In this document: piece by piece, positions 1 to 7,690 of the stretch
Numbering within the stretch: position 1 is the first letter of the stretch
Layout: each line of letters opens with the position of its first letter
NCBI GenBank assembly: GCA_900542285.1
Contig: UQNF01000006.1
Location: 1 to 62,065 of the forward strand
Direction: 5' to 3'
DNA length: 62,065 bases
Source of the DNA: an uncultured Clostridium sp.
Lineage (GTDB): Bacteria; Bacillota; Clostridia; Christensenellales; CAG-138
The notes under the pieces: generated by a model
What the model was told of the DNA's origin: nothing
Database searches by the model: none
What the model saw: only the letters and a program-made list of their open reading frames with translations
Position numbers and translations under genes: made by a program

Positions 1-1221
1 CCGGCAGGCGTCGGCACAGACGGCTACAACGGCGCGATAGCCGACATCGCCGCCACGCTCGGCGTGAACTGCGGAATGTCCACAGGCCGGAACGGCGTCA
101 TGGTGCTGAACGACCAGGGAGGCAGCTTTATGGCTGTATCCGAGGACGTCACGGGGACGCTCCGCTCTCAGATGGACGGGCATCCTCCCGTTGTGGTGGA
201 CACCCCGGACGCCATCGCCGTGGAGAACCATCCGACCGACAGCCGGGTGACCGTATCCGGGGACGGAAAGGTGCAGACGCTGACCTCCCGTATGGGGACC
301 GGCGGCAACAACGTGCCTCTCGTCATGAAGATCCGCTGCGGCTGTGAAGGCGGCGGCAAGGGACCGCTCATCCAGAAGGACAAGTCGGGGACCCTCGCCA
401 CGAACAACGATCAGACCCTTTTCGTTCCGACTGTCTACGGCATCTGCGCCAAGGACTCCAACGCGATGAAGTCGGACAATCCGAACAGCGGATTCTACGA
501 AGCCGAAACGACCCGCACCCTTGACGCCAACGGCGGTAATCCCGTCTGCAACCAGGGCGGTATGGCTGTGGTGGCTGTGCAGGGCTCCATGATCGGTCGC
601 TCCGACAGGAACGGCCCGCAGGGCTGCGGCTTCGGCGGGGACGTGTCCTTCACTCTGGACGCGACCGACCGTCACGCTGTCGCCTACGGTATCGACCGCG
701 CCACCTATAACATGGGACAGAACGCGCAGTTCGCCCCGTGCATCGAAACAGAGGTCGAACCGCCGATGCTTGCGAAGGGACCGGGGGCCGTAGCGCATCC
801 CGTGTATTCCACGAGCAAGAGTTCCTATCACACCCTCGCCGAGGAGGACATCGTCAACACCCTCGTGGCGACGGACTACAAAGACCCGCCCACCGTGACC
901 GAAGAGCCGTACTACATCGTCCGCAGGCTCACGCCGACCGAATGCGCCAGGCTTCAGGGATTTCCCGACTGGTGGTGCGCCGGCCTTGAAACGGAAGAGC
1001 CGGCTGAGGAGGAAATAGAGTTCTGGAGAGAGGTCTTTGAGACACACCGCCTGGTGACCGGATCGGCGGCGAAGCCCAAAACCCGCGTCCAGATCGTGAA
1101 GTGGCTGAAAGACCCTCACGCCGACTCCGCGGAATACAAGCTGTGGGGCAACGGCGTGGCCCTCCCGTGCGTCTGTTTCGTACTCGCGGGCATTGTGTAC
1201 TACGACCAGTTCAAGGGCTGA
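1..1221 (+). CDS. DNA (cytosine-5) methyltransferase, C-terminal part (5' truncated by window)
   Basis: The frame is open from the first base, so the gene starts left of the window. The last 150 residues carry the distal motifs of C5 methyltransferases: RRLTPTECARLQGFPDWW (motif IX region) and YKLWGNGVALPCV (motif X). The catalytic PCQ and SAM motifs must lie upstream, unseen. Before these is a long target-recognition region made of loosely repeated units such as VTGTLRSQMDG, KSGTLATNN, TRTLDANGG, SFTLDATD and NTLVATD, about 35 to 60 residues apart. Phage C5 methyltransferases often carry large variable inserts here. The likely role is self-methylation of phage DNA against host restriction. 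The first copy of the regulatory repeat follows 40 bp after the stop. Confidence 0.85.
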   Translation, partial: PAGVGTDGYNGAIADIAATLGVNCGMSTGRNGVMVLNDQGGSFMAVSEDVTGTLRSQMDGHPPVVVDTPDAIAVENHPTDSRVTVSGDGKVQTLTSRMGTGGNNVPLVMKIRCGCEGGGKGPLIQKDKSGTLATNNDQTLFVPTVYGICAKDSNAMKSDNPNSGFYEAETTRTLDANGGNPVCNQGGMAVVAVQGSMIGRSDRNGPQGCGFGGDVSFTLDATDRHAVAYGIDRATYNMGQNAQFAPCIETEVEPPMLAKGPGAVAHPVYSTSKSSYHTLAEEDIVNTLVATDYKDPPTVTEEPYYIVRRLTPTECARLQGFPDWWCAGLETEEPAEEEIEFWREVFETHRLVTGSAAKPKTRVQIVKWLKDPHADSAEYKLWGNGVALPCVCFVLAGIVYYDQFKG

Positions 1222-1261
1222 TGTTTCTGTGATATTTGTCCCCGGAAATATGGGAAAACCC

Positions 1262-1300
1262 CTTGCTATTTCAGGCTTTTAGAGTGATTAATACACTACC
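1262..1300 (+). promoter_or_regulatory. Intergenic regulatory repeat, copy 1 of 4
   Basis: The element CTTGCTATTTC-AGGC-TTTTAGAGTGATTAATACACTACC lies 25 bp before the gene at 1326. Upstream a weaker conserved part (ATATTTGT, then CGGAAA) precedes it. TTGCTA can serve as a -35 box and the A/T run after GAGTG as a -10. In this copy AGTG and CACT form an inverted repeat with 7 bp between. The same element recurs at 2403, 4258 and 21291. Confidence 0.7.
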
Positions 1301-1325
1301 CAAAAAACAAAGGAGGTTTTCCCAC

Positions 1326-2117
1326 ATGGAAATCAGGTACAACGTCACCGGCGACCGCCGCAAGGCTCTCGTCAAGGTCATCTCGGAGACAACCGGAGCG
1401 AGGGCAGTCTACAAGTTCATGCCGACCTGCGCCTACGAGATCGACTACTTCACAGTCGACAAGGAAGGCACACTGTCATTCAGCGATCGCTCCGATACCG
1501 AAGAGGTCGAGCGGGTGCTTGAAGCTGTCGCCGCGGCGGGCTTCGAGTGCGAACAGCGTGAGGGATTCGAGGAAGAATCCGAAAGCCCCGACGCCGCCCT
1601 TACAGAGGGCGACAGCACCCCCACGGCCGCCGAACCCGAAAGCGAGGCTGACGGCGACAGCCTGACGATCTCGATGCCCCTCGACGGCTTCAGCCCCGAA
1701 AGCCTGGACCGGCTCACGAAGCTGATCGACAGCAAGGCGAAGCTGATCCAGAAGGCGCTCGGCGCTGCAAGGCTCACGGTCGGATTCGATACGGAGAAGG
1801 TCAGCTTCCCCTGGTTCGACCGCGTTCCCTCGCCGGAAGAGATCAGCGCCTACACAGCGTTCATCGCCGCCCTTTGCAGGATGGCGAAGGAATCCGTCAG
1901 AGTTACCGCGACCGAGAAGGAAGTCGAAAGCGAGAAGTACGCCTTCCGGGGCTTTCTCCTCCGGCTCGGCTTCATCGGAACGGACAGCAAGGAACACCGC
2001 AAGATCCTCATGAAGAATCTATCCGGCAGCGCGGCCTTCCCCAACAAGGCGGCCGCCGACGCTTTCAGCGCGGCTCAGAAGGCAAAGCGCGACGCGGCGA
2101 AGGAGGTGCAGGCATGA
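1326..2117 (+). CDS. Phage 'virulence-related' family protein of unknown function
   Basis: A 263-residue soluble protein. I place the start at the ATG after AAAGGAGG (1310-1317), not at the upstream in-frame codons, because those fall before the promoter element. The N-terminal 80 residues (MEIRYNVTGDRRKALVKVIS...) match a family common in Clostridia phages and conjugative elements that is often labelled 'virulence-related'. No activity is established. A low-complexity acidic linker (about residues 80-115) joins it to a C-terminal part whose last 65 residues (MAK...EKYAFRGFLLRLGFIG...NLSGSAAF) closely resemble the C-terminus of the amidoligase two genes downstream. Its stop overlaps the start of the DUF4314 gene (ATGA), so the two are translationally coupled. 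Confidence 0.7.
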   Translation: MEIRYNVTGDRRKALVKVISETTGARAVYKFMPTCAYEIDYFTVDKEGTLSFSDRSDTEEVERVLEAVAAAGFECEQREGFEEESESPDAALTEGDSTPTAAEPESEADGDSLTISMPLDGFSPESLDRLTKLIDSKAKLIQKALGAARLTVGFDTEKVSFPWFDRVPSPEEISAYTAFIAALCRMAKESVRVTATEKEVESEKYAFRGFLLRLGFIGTDSKEHRKILMKNLSGSAAFPNKAAADAFSAAQKAKRDAAKEVQA

Positions 2118-2341
2118 ACGGCTTCCCCTCAAGAGAAACGGTCGAACGTGTGCGCAGGCAGTACCCCGCCGGCACCCGTGTGGAACTGGTGAGGATGGAC
2201 GACCGCCAGGCGCCTCCCGCCGGAACGCGCGGCACTGTCCTGGGCGTGGACGACACCGGGTCCCTGCTTATGCGATGGGACAACGGCAGCGGTCTGAACG
2301 TGGTCTACGGCGAGGATATCGTGCGGAAGATCGACCCGTAA
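2114..2341 (+). CDS. DUF4314 family protein
   Basis: A 75-residue protein that matches DUF4314 over its whole length: YPAGTRVELVRMDD, then GTRGTVLGVDDTGS, then LNVVYGEDIVRKI. The pattern of short beta strands suggests a small SH3-like barrel. The function is unknown; the family is found almost only in phages and integrative elements of Firmicutes. The start codon overlaps the preceding stop by 4 bases, with AGGAGG at 2101-2106 as ribosome site. The gene belongs to the same transcription unit as the gene at 1326. Confidence 0.75.
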   Translation: MNGFPSRETVERVRRQYPAGTRVELVRMDDRQAPPAGTRGTVLGVDDTGSLLMRWDNGSGLNVVYGEDIVRKIDP

Positions 2342-2402
2342 TGTACACAATTCAGCCCCGAAAAAGAGCCTCATATTTGTGCTGTATATGTCGCGAAAAT
2401 GA

Positions 2403-2441
2403 CTTGCTATTTCAGGCTTTTAGAGTGATATATACAGTACC
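2403..2441 (+). promoter_or_regulatory. Intergenic regulatory repeat, copy 2 of 4
   Basis: CTTGCTATTTC-AGGC-TTTTAGAGTGATATATACAGTACC, about 50 bp before the amidoligase start. The first 29 bases are identical to copy 1. Upstream the weaker conserved block (ATATTTGT, then CGCGAAAA) is present as well. Confidence 0.7.
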
Positions 2442-2492
2442 GCAAGGGAGAAAACCCGCGGAAAACAAAGGCTTTTCAAGGAGGCAGACGCC

Positions 2493-3443
2493 ATGAACGC
2501 AAGAACCGAAAGACAGATCACCGAGATGAAGAAGCAGACCATCGGGGTCGAAGTCGAGATGAACGGCATCACCCGCCGCGCGGCCGCCAAGGTCGCGGCC
2601 GGGTTCTTCGGAACCGGCCGGTACGAAGACACCGCCCACCGCAACGGATACTACACCTGGAGCGCGTGGGACGCGCAGGGACGCGAGTGGAAGTTCCAGA
2701 GGGACGTCAGCATCCAGGGACCGGACAGCGAAAAGTGCGAACTGGTCACCCCGATCCTGACCTACGGCGACATCGAGACCCTGCAGGAGCTTTGCCGCCA
2801 GCTTCGCCACAACGGCGCGAAGAGCGACGCCAGCCGGGGCTGCGGAGTCCACATCCACATTGGAGCGAACGGCCACACGCCGCAAACGCTCCGCAACCTG
2901 GCGAACATCATGGCGAGCCACGAGAGTCTGATCGCCGACGCCCTCAAGCTGGACAGCGGCCGCATCCGCCGCTACTGCCGGACGGTCGACCCGAACTTCC
3001 TGCGGATGGTCAACGCGAAGAAGCCGAAGACGATGGCAAGCCTCGCCGACATCTGGTACACGAGCCAGGGCGCAAACTACGGCAGAACGCAGCACTACAA
3101 CGACAGCCGCTACCATATGCTCAACTACCACGCCACCTTCACCAAGGGCACCGTTGAGTTCCGGCTCTTCCAGTTCGACGAGCCGACTGCCGAGCGCAAG
3201 GGCGGCATCCACGCAGGGCAGCTCAAGAGCTACATTCAGCTTTGCCTCGCGCTCAGCCAGATGGCGAAGGACGTGCGGACGGCAAGCCCCAAGCCCCAGC
3301 AGAACGAGAACCCCAAGTACGCGATGAGAACCTGGCTCCTTCGCCTGGGCTTTATCGGCGAGGAGTTCGCAACCGCGAGAGACTTCCTGACCCGCAACCT
3401 TTCCGGCGACACTGCTTTCCGCCACGGACGCGCGGCCGCTTGA
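2493..3443 (+). CDS. Phage amidoligase (Amidoligase_2 family)
   Basis: A 316-residue protein. IGVEVEMNGI near the N-terminus is the first strand with the acidic metal-binding residues of COOH-NH2 ligases related to glutamine synthetase. CELVTPIL, CGVHIHIG and the late KGTVEFRLFQFDE motif complete the active-site pattern. The family is predicted to form amide bonds using ATP. The substrate is unknown: peptide, amino acid or modified protein are all possible. The last 65 residues (MAKDV...KYAMRTWLLRLGFIG...NLSGDTAF) form a module shared with the protein at 1326. AGGAGG at 2480-2485 precedes the ATG at 2493; the in-frame ATG at 2529 is an alternative. The cyclotransferase gene follows 90 bp downstream. 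Confidence 0.85.
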   Translation: MNARTERQITEMKKQTIGVEVEMNGITRRAAAKVAAGFFGTGRYEDTAHRNGYYTWSAWDAQGREWKFQRDVSIQGPDSEKCELVTPILTYGDIETLQELCRQLRHNGAKSDASRGCGVHIHIGANGHTPQTLRNLANIMASHESLIADALKLDSGRIRRYCRTVDPNFLRMVNAKKPKTMASLADIWYTSQGANYGRTQHYNDSRYHMLNYHATFTKGTVEFRLFQFDEPTAERKGGIHAGQLKSYIQLCLALSQMAKDVRTASPKPQQNENPKYAMRTWLLRLGFIGEEFATARDFLTRNLSGDTAFRHGRAAA

Positions 3444-3533
3444 AGGACGCAGCCCGGAGGCCCACACTTTTGACCGCTCCGGCGGTCTTAAGGTGGTAGA
3501 AGGGCATTCCCTTCGGAAAGGAAGGTAAAGAAT

Positions 3534-4007
3534 ATGGCAAAACGGTACTACATCGCCTACGGCAGCAACCTCAACGTTCCGCAGATGCGGATGCGCTGCC
3601 CTCACGCGACGATCCTCGGCACAGCCACCCTCAAAGGCTGGGAACTGCTTTTCAAAGGAAGCAAGACGGGTTCCTACCTCACCATCGAACGGAACGAGAA
3701 AGGCTCCGTCCCCGTGGTGATCTGGGAGGTCGCCGAAACCGACGAGAAAGCGCTCGACCGCTACGAGGGCTATCCGAACTTCTACTACAAGAAGGACATA
3801 AAGGTCCGCTACCGGGGCATCCGCACCGGGCTGAACCGGGTGGTGAACGCTTTCGCGTACATCATGCACGAGGAGCGGCCCGTCGGAATCCCGAGCGGCT
3901 TCTACATGAGGACCTGCCTGGAGGGCTACGACACCTTCGGTTTCGACAGGAACGTGCTGCTCGACGCCTACGACAAATGCGTGGAGGTATGTGACAATGA
4001 AGGATAA
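3534..4007 (+). CDS. Gamma-glutamylcyclotransferase-like protein (GGCT/AIG2 fold)
   Basis: A 157-residue protein opening with YYIAYGSNLNVPQMRMRCP. YGSNL is the signature loop of gamma-glutamylcyclotransferases, which bind the gamma-glutamyl group. The family's catalytic acid is in the ALDRYEGYP segment (about residue 80), a well-conserved E before GYP. Known members release 5-oxoproline from gamma-glutamyl-amines. Placed directly after an amidoligase it would plausibly cleave, edit or recycle the amide made by that enzyme. This pairing in phages has been noted in comparative genomics, but its chemistry has not been shown. The ribosome site AAAGGAAGG precedes the ATG. Confidence 0.85.
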   Translation: MAKRYYIAYGSNLNVPQMRMRCPHATILGTATLKGWELLFKGSKTGSYLTIERNEKGSVPVVIWEVAETDEKALDRYEGYPNFYYKKDIKVRYRGIRTGLNRVVNAFAYIMHEERPVGIPSGFYMRTCLEGYDTFGFDRNVLLDAYDKCVEVCDNEG

Positions 4008-4197
4008 CATCATCAGAACGGCGGTCTGCCCGCTCTGCGGCAGTGTCTACCACGGGCATCCGGCTCTTTCAAGGACGGACAACGAAACCCTCATCTGTCC
4101 CGATTGCGGAACCCGGCAGGCGCTCGAATCCATCGGCGTCGGAGCCGAGGAACAGGAGCGGATCATCGAGACGATCCATCGCCACACCCAGGAATAA
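3997..4197 (+). CDS. Small zinc-ribbon protein
   Basis: A 66-residue protein with two CxxC knuckles, CPLC and CPDC, spaced as in a zinc ribbon, then an acidic helix (GVGAEEQERIIETIHRH). I prefer the ATG at 3997 (9 bases after GGAGG) over the GTG at 3991, which sits too close. It overlaps the cyclotransferase gene by 11 bases, so the two are translationally coupled. Function unknown; a nucleic-acid or protein-binding adaptor is possible. Confidence 0.7.
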   Translation: MKDNIIRTAVCPLCGSVYHGHPALSRTDNETLICPDCGTRQALESIGVGAEEQERIIETIHRHTQE

Positions 4198-4257
4198 CAT
4201 ACACAGTCCGGGGACGATAATTTGTGCAGAATATGTTGATATTTCTCGCGGAAATGA

Positions 4258-4296
4258 CTTGCTATTTTCCCCGTTTAGAGTGATATATACAGTACC
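4258..4296 (+). promoter_or_regulatory. Intergenic regulatory repeat, copy 3 of 4
   Basis: CTTGCTATTTTCCCCGTTTAGAGTGATATATACAGTACC, followed after 12 bases by a GGAGG ribosome site. The middle (TCCCCG) differs from copies 1 and 2, but the TTTAGAGTGATATATACAGTACC end is preserved. This pattern suggests two conserved boxes separated by a freer spacer. Confidence 0.7.
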
Positions 4297-4318
4297 AAAA
4301 CGAACGGAGGAAAAAACA

Positions 4319-4594
4319 ATGACGATCAACGAAGCAATGAGAACCTACAGGCTGCCGAACCCCACCACCCCGGAAGACCTGGAGACCAGGTGGAGCAAGG
4401 TTCTAACCTTCGGCGACAAGGTTATCCTCGCCGGCCACTACTACAACGGCAGGAACAAGGCCTGCTACTACGGAGCGACCTACGAGTTCCTTACCGACGA
4501 CCGCACCTGCGAAGGCACCATCGGGCTTCGCGCCGCAAGCGAGGTCGAGTTCGAGGACGACGGACACGCCATCGCCTGGGCGATGCGGCAGTAA
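4319..4594 (+). CDS. Phage protein of unknown function (91 residues)
   Basis: It starts MTINEAMRTYRLPNP with ACGGAGG 10 to 14 bases upstream. The protein is soluble, mixed alpha/beta in appearance, with an aromatic central segment (AGHYYNGRNKACYYG) and an acidic C-terminus. I do not recognise a family. Copy 3 of the regulatory repeat drives it and two hairpins separate it from the terminase, so it is the last gene of the accessory region. Confidence 0.6.
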   Translation: MTINEAMRTYRLPNPTTPEDLETRWSKVLTFGDKVILAGHYYNGRNKACYYGATYEFLTDDRTCEGTIGLRAASEVEFEDDGHAIAWAMRQ

Positions 4595-4614
4595 ACACCA
4601 AACCGAATACCCGC

Positions 4615-4686
4615 GGAACAGGAGCCTCGCGGCTCTGTTCCTCGTTATGAAGGGTCTCGCCGGAAACGGCGGAGGCTCATTTTTTA
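4615..4686 (+). terminator. Two tandem hairpins before the packaging genes
   Basis: The first hairpin pairs GGAACAGGAGCC with GGCTCTGTTCC (4615-4641). The second pairs CTCGCCG with CGGCGGAG around GAAA (4656-4674) and is followed by GCTCATTTTTTAT. The second looks like a rho-independent terminator that closes the accessory unit. Confidence 0.55.
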
Positions 4687-4708
4687 TGCTTTGAAAGGAG
4701 GTCGCCCA

Positions 4709-6310
4709 TTGCGGAAACTGAAGAAGTACAAACCCACGAAGTTTATGGAGAAGACCTCTCATTACGACAAGGAGGCCGCCGACTACGCCGTCATGTTCAT
4801 CGAGTCGCTCTGCCACACGAAGGGCACCTGGGCCGGGAAGCCGTTTGAACTCATCGACTGGCAGGAGCAGATCATCCGGGATCTGTTCGGCGTGATCAAG
4901 GAGAACGGATACCGCCAGTTCAACACGGCGTATATCGAGATACCGAAGAAACAGGGCAAGTCGGAACTGGCCGCCGCCGTCGCGCTTCTGCTTACCTGCG
5001 GTGACGGCGAGGAGCGCGCCGAAGTCTACGGCTGCGCCGCCGACCGCAACCAGGCGAAGATCGTGTTTGACGTTGCCGTCGACATGGTTCGTTTCTGCCC
5101 GGCGCTTTCCAAGCGCGTGAAGATCCTGGAATCGCAGAAGAAGCTGGTCTACAAGCCGACCAACTCCTCCTACCAGGTGCTTTCGGCGGACGTTGCGAAC
5201 AAGCACGGCTTCAACACCCACGGCGTCATCTTCGACGAGCTGCATACCCAGCCCAACAGAAAACTCTTCGACGTCATGCTCCAGGGCAGCGGCGACGCGA
5301 GAATGCAGCCGCTCTATTTCCTTATCACCACGGCCGGCAACGACACCAACTCCATCTGCTGGGAGGTGCATCAGAAAGCCCTCGACATCCAGGCCGGGCG
5401 AAAGATCGACCCGACCTTCTATTCCGTAATCTACGGCGCTGATGAAAACGAGGACTGGACGGACCCCAAGGTGTGGAAAAAGGCAAACCCGTCGCTCGGC
5501 ATTACGGTCGGGATCGATAAGGTCAAAGCCGCCTGCGAGTCGGCGAAGCAGAACCCCGGCGAGGAGAACGCCTTCCGTCAGCTTCGTCTAAATCAATGGG
5601 TCAAGCAGAGTATCCGCTGGATGCCGATGGACAAGTGGGACGCCTGCGCTTTTCCCGCAGATGAAGACGACCTCGAAGGCCGTATCTGTTACGGAGGTCT
5701 CGACCTCTCGTCAACGACGGATATCACGGCGTTCGTACTCGTGTTCCCGCCTGAGGACGACGACGGGAAATACAGCGTGCTCCCATACTTCTGGATCCCA
5801 GAGGAAACGGTCGACATTCGAGTAAAGCGGGATCACGTTCCTTACGATCTTTGGGAGCGGCAGGGCTTCATTATGACGACCGAGGGCAACGTCGTTCACT
5901 ACGGATACATTGAGAAGTTCATCGAACGGCTCGGCGAAAGGTTCAATATCCGTGAGATAGCGTTCGACCGCTGGGGAGCCGTGCAGATGGTGCAGAACCT
6001 TGAGGGCATGGGCTTTACGGTCGTTCCATTCGGACAGGGCTTCAAGGATATGTCCCCTCCGACGAAGGAACTGATGAAGCTGACGCTGGAGCAGAAGATC
6101 GCCCACGGCGGACATCCCGTGCTTCGCTGGATGATGGACAACATCTACATCCGCACCGATCCCGCCGGAAACATCAAGGCAGACAAGGAGAAATCCACGG
6201 AAAAGATCGACGGAGCCATAGCGGCCATCATGGCTCTTGACCGCGCCATTCGATGCGGCGCTGACCAGACCGAGAGCGTGTACGACACGCGCGGTCTTTT
6301 ATTTTTGTAA
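4709..6310 (+). CDS. Phage terminase large subunit
   Basis: A 533-residue packaging motor that translocates DNA into the procapsid and cuts concatemers. The ATPase half has a Walker A-like IPKKQGKSE (residues 78-86) and Walker B VIFDELH (173-179). The nuclease half begins at GGLDLSSTTD (329-338), whose aspartates bind metal. The length is normal for the family. The start is TTG, set 6 bases after AAAGGAGGT; no ATG lies near. No small terminase gene precedes it in the window, so that subunit must lie to the left, beyond the accessory cassette, or be absent. Confidence 0.93.
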   Translation: MRKLKKYKPTKFMEKTSHYDKEAADYAVMFIESLCHTKGTWAGKPFELIDWQEQIIRDLFGVIKENGYRQFNTAYIEIPKKQGKSELAAAVALLLTCGDGEERAEVYGCAADRNQAKIVFDVAVDMVRFCPALSKRVKILESQKKLVYKPTNSSYQVLSADVANKHGFNTHGVIFDELHTQPNRKLFDVMLQGSGDARMQPLYFLITTAGNDTNSICWEVHQKALDIQAGRKIDPTFYSVIYGADENEDWTDPKVWKKANPSLGITVGIDKVKAACESAKQNPGEENAFRQLRLNQWVKQSIRWMPMDKWDACAFPADEDDLEGRICYGGLDLSSTTDITAFVLVFPPEDDDGKYSVLPYFWIPEETVDIRVKRDHVPYDLWERQGFIMTTEGNVVHYGYIEKFIERLGERFNIREIAFDRWGAVQMVQNLEGMGFTVVPFGQGFKDMSPPTKELMKLTLEQKIAHGGHPVLRWMMDNIYIRTDPAGNIKADKEKSTEKIDGAIAAIMALDRAIRCGADQTESVYDTRGLLFL

Positions 6311-6325
6311 AGGACGGTGAGCGAT

Positions 6326-7690
6326 ATGAGTATTTTCAGCGGTTTGTTCAAATCGAGAGACAAGCCTCAGAACAGAACAGCCGGCAGCGGATACGCTTTC
6401 TACCTGGGCGGCACGACCTCCGGCAAAGTAGTGACCGAACGCTCCGCCATGCAGATGACGGCGGTCTACTCCTGCGTCCGCATCCTCGCGGAAGCCATCG
6501 CGGGTCTGCCGCTGCACGTGTACAGATACCGGGCGGACGGCGGCAAGGAAAAAGCCATCGACCATCCGCTCTATCAGCTGCTTCACGATGAGCCGAACCC
6601 GGAGATGAGTTCCTTCGTATTCCGCGAGACCCTTATGACGCACCTGCTCCTGTGGGGCAACGCCTACGCCCAGATCATTCGGAACGGGCGCGGCGAGGTC
6701 ATCGCCGTCTATCCGCTCATGCCGAACAAGATGACGGTCGACCGTGACGAGCGGGGTCATCTGTACTACCAGTATCAGCGCTCCACAGACGAAGCCGGAG
6801 GCAGAAATGAAACCGTGATCCTGCGTCCGCCCGACGTGCTTCACATCCCCGGACTGGGCTTCGACGGTCTCGTCGGATACAGTCCGATCGCAATGGCGAA
6901 GAACGCCATCGGTCTCGCCATCGCCACAGAGGAGTACGGTAGCAAGTTCTTCGCCAACGGGGCGGCTCCGAGCGGCGTTCTTGAACACCCCGGCACGATT
7001 AAAGATCCGCAGAGGGTCAGGGAGTCCTGGATGAGCCAGTTCGGAGGCTCCCAGAACAGCGGCAAGATCGCCGTTCTGGAAGAGGGACTCAAATACACGC
7101 CCATCTCCATATCCCCGGAACAGGCGCAGTTCCTTGAGACGCGCAAGTTCCAGATCAATGAGATCGCTCGAATTTTCCGTGTGCCTCCGCATATGCTGGC
7201 GGACCTGGAAAAGTCGAGCTTTTCCAATATTGAGCAGCAGTCGCTTGAGTTCGTGAAATACACCCTCGACCCCTGGGTGATCCGCTGGGAGCAGTCCATT
7301 CAGAGAACGCTACTGTCGCCGGGCGAGAAGAAGGAGTATTTCGTGAAGTTCAACGTGGAGGGTCTCCTCCGCGGTGACTATCAGAGCCGCATGAGCGGCT
7401 ACGCCACGGCGAGGCAGAACGGCTGGATGTCCGCCAACGACATCCGTGAACTGGAAAACCTCGACCGCATCCCCGCCGAGGAAGGCGGAGACCTTTACCT
7501 TATCAACGGCAATATGCTCCCGCTGGCAAATGCGGGAGCTTTTGCGAATACACAACCCGGAAAGGAGGACTCAGATGAAGAAGTTCTGGAAATGGAAGAA
7601 CAGGACGGTGACGAATCAGGCGGACGGGACTCCGGCGACGGAAAGGACGCTGTTCCTCAGCGGCACCATCGCGTCGGAAAGCTGGTTTGA
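6326..7690 (+). CDS. HK97-family portal protein
   Basis: A 454-residue portal with the usual features: a glycine-rich N-terminus (SGYAFYLGGTTSGK), ERSAMQMTAVYSCVRILAEA, and the stem/wing segment FQINEIARIFRVPPHMLADL. It forms the dodecameric ring through which DNA enters the head. The ATG at 6326 is chosen; GTG at 6317 is possible but lies almost on the ribosome site. The last 38 codons overlap the start of the protease gene out of frame (7575-7690), giving an unusual charged tail. Confidence 0.92.
   Translation: MSIFSGLFKSRDKPQNRTAGSGYAFYLGGTTSGKVVTERSAMQMTAVYSCVRILAEAIAGLPLHVYRYRADGGKEKAIDHPLYQLLHDEPNPEMSSFVFRETLMTHLLLWGNAYAQIIRNGRGEVIAVYPLMPNKMTVDRDERGHLYYQYQRSTDEAGGRNETVILRPPDVLHIPGLGFDGLVGYSPIAMAKNAIGLAIATEEYGSKFFANGAAPSGVLEHPGTIKDPQRVRESWMSQFGGSQNSGKIAVLEEGLKYTPISISPEQAQFLETRKFQINEIARIFRVPPHMLADLEKSSFSNIEQQSLEFVKYTLDPWVIRWEQSIQRTLLSPGEKKEYFVKFNVEGLLRGDYQSRMSGYATARQNGWMSANDIRELENLDRIPAEEGGDLYLINGNMLPLANAGAFANTQPGKEDSDEEVLEMEEQDGDESGGRDSGDGKDAVPQRHHRVGKLV

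Noticed and set aside
2412..4013. Long minus-strand frame (533 codons) over the amidoligase and cyclotransferase genes
   Set aside because: It is antisense to two recognised families, has no ribosome site and an odd Val/Ala/Arg/Asp composition. It results from the G/C-rich third positions of the plus-strand genes. Similar shadows at 4403-5371, 6299-7192, 8021-8932 and 10956-11828 were dropped for the same reason.
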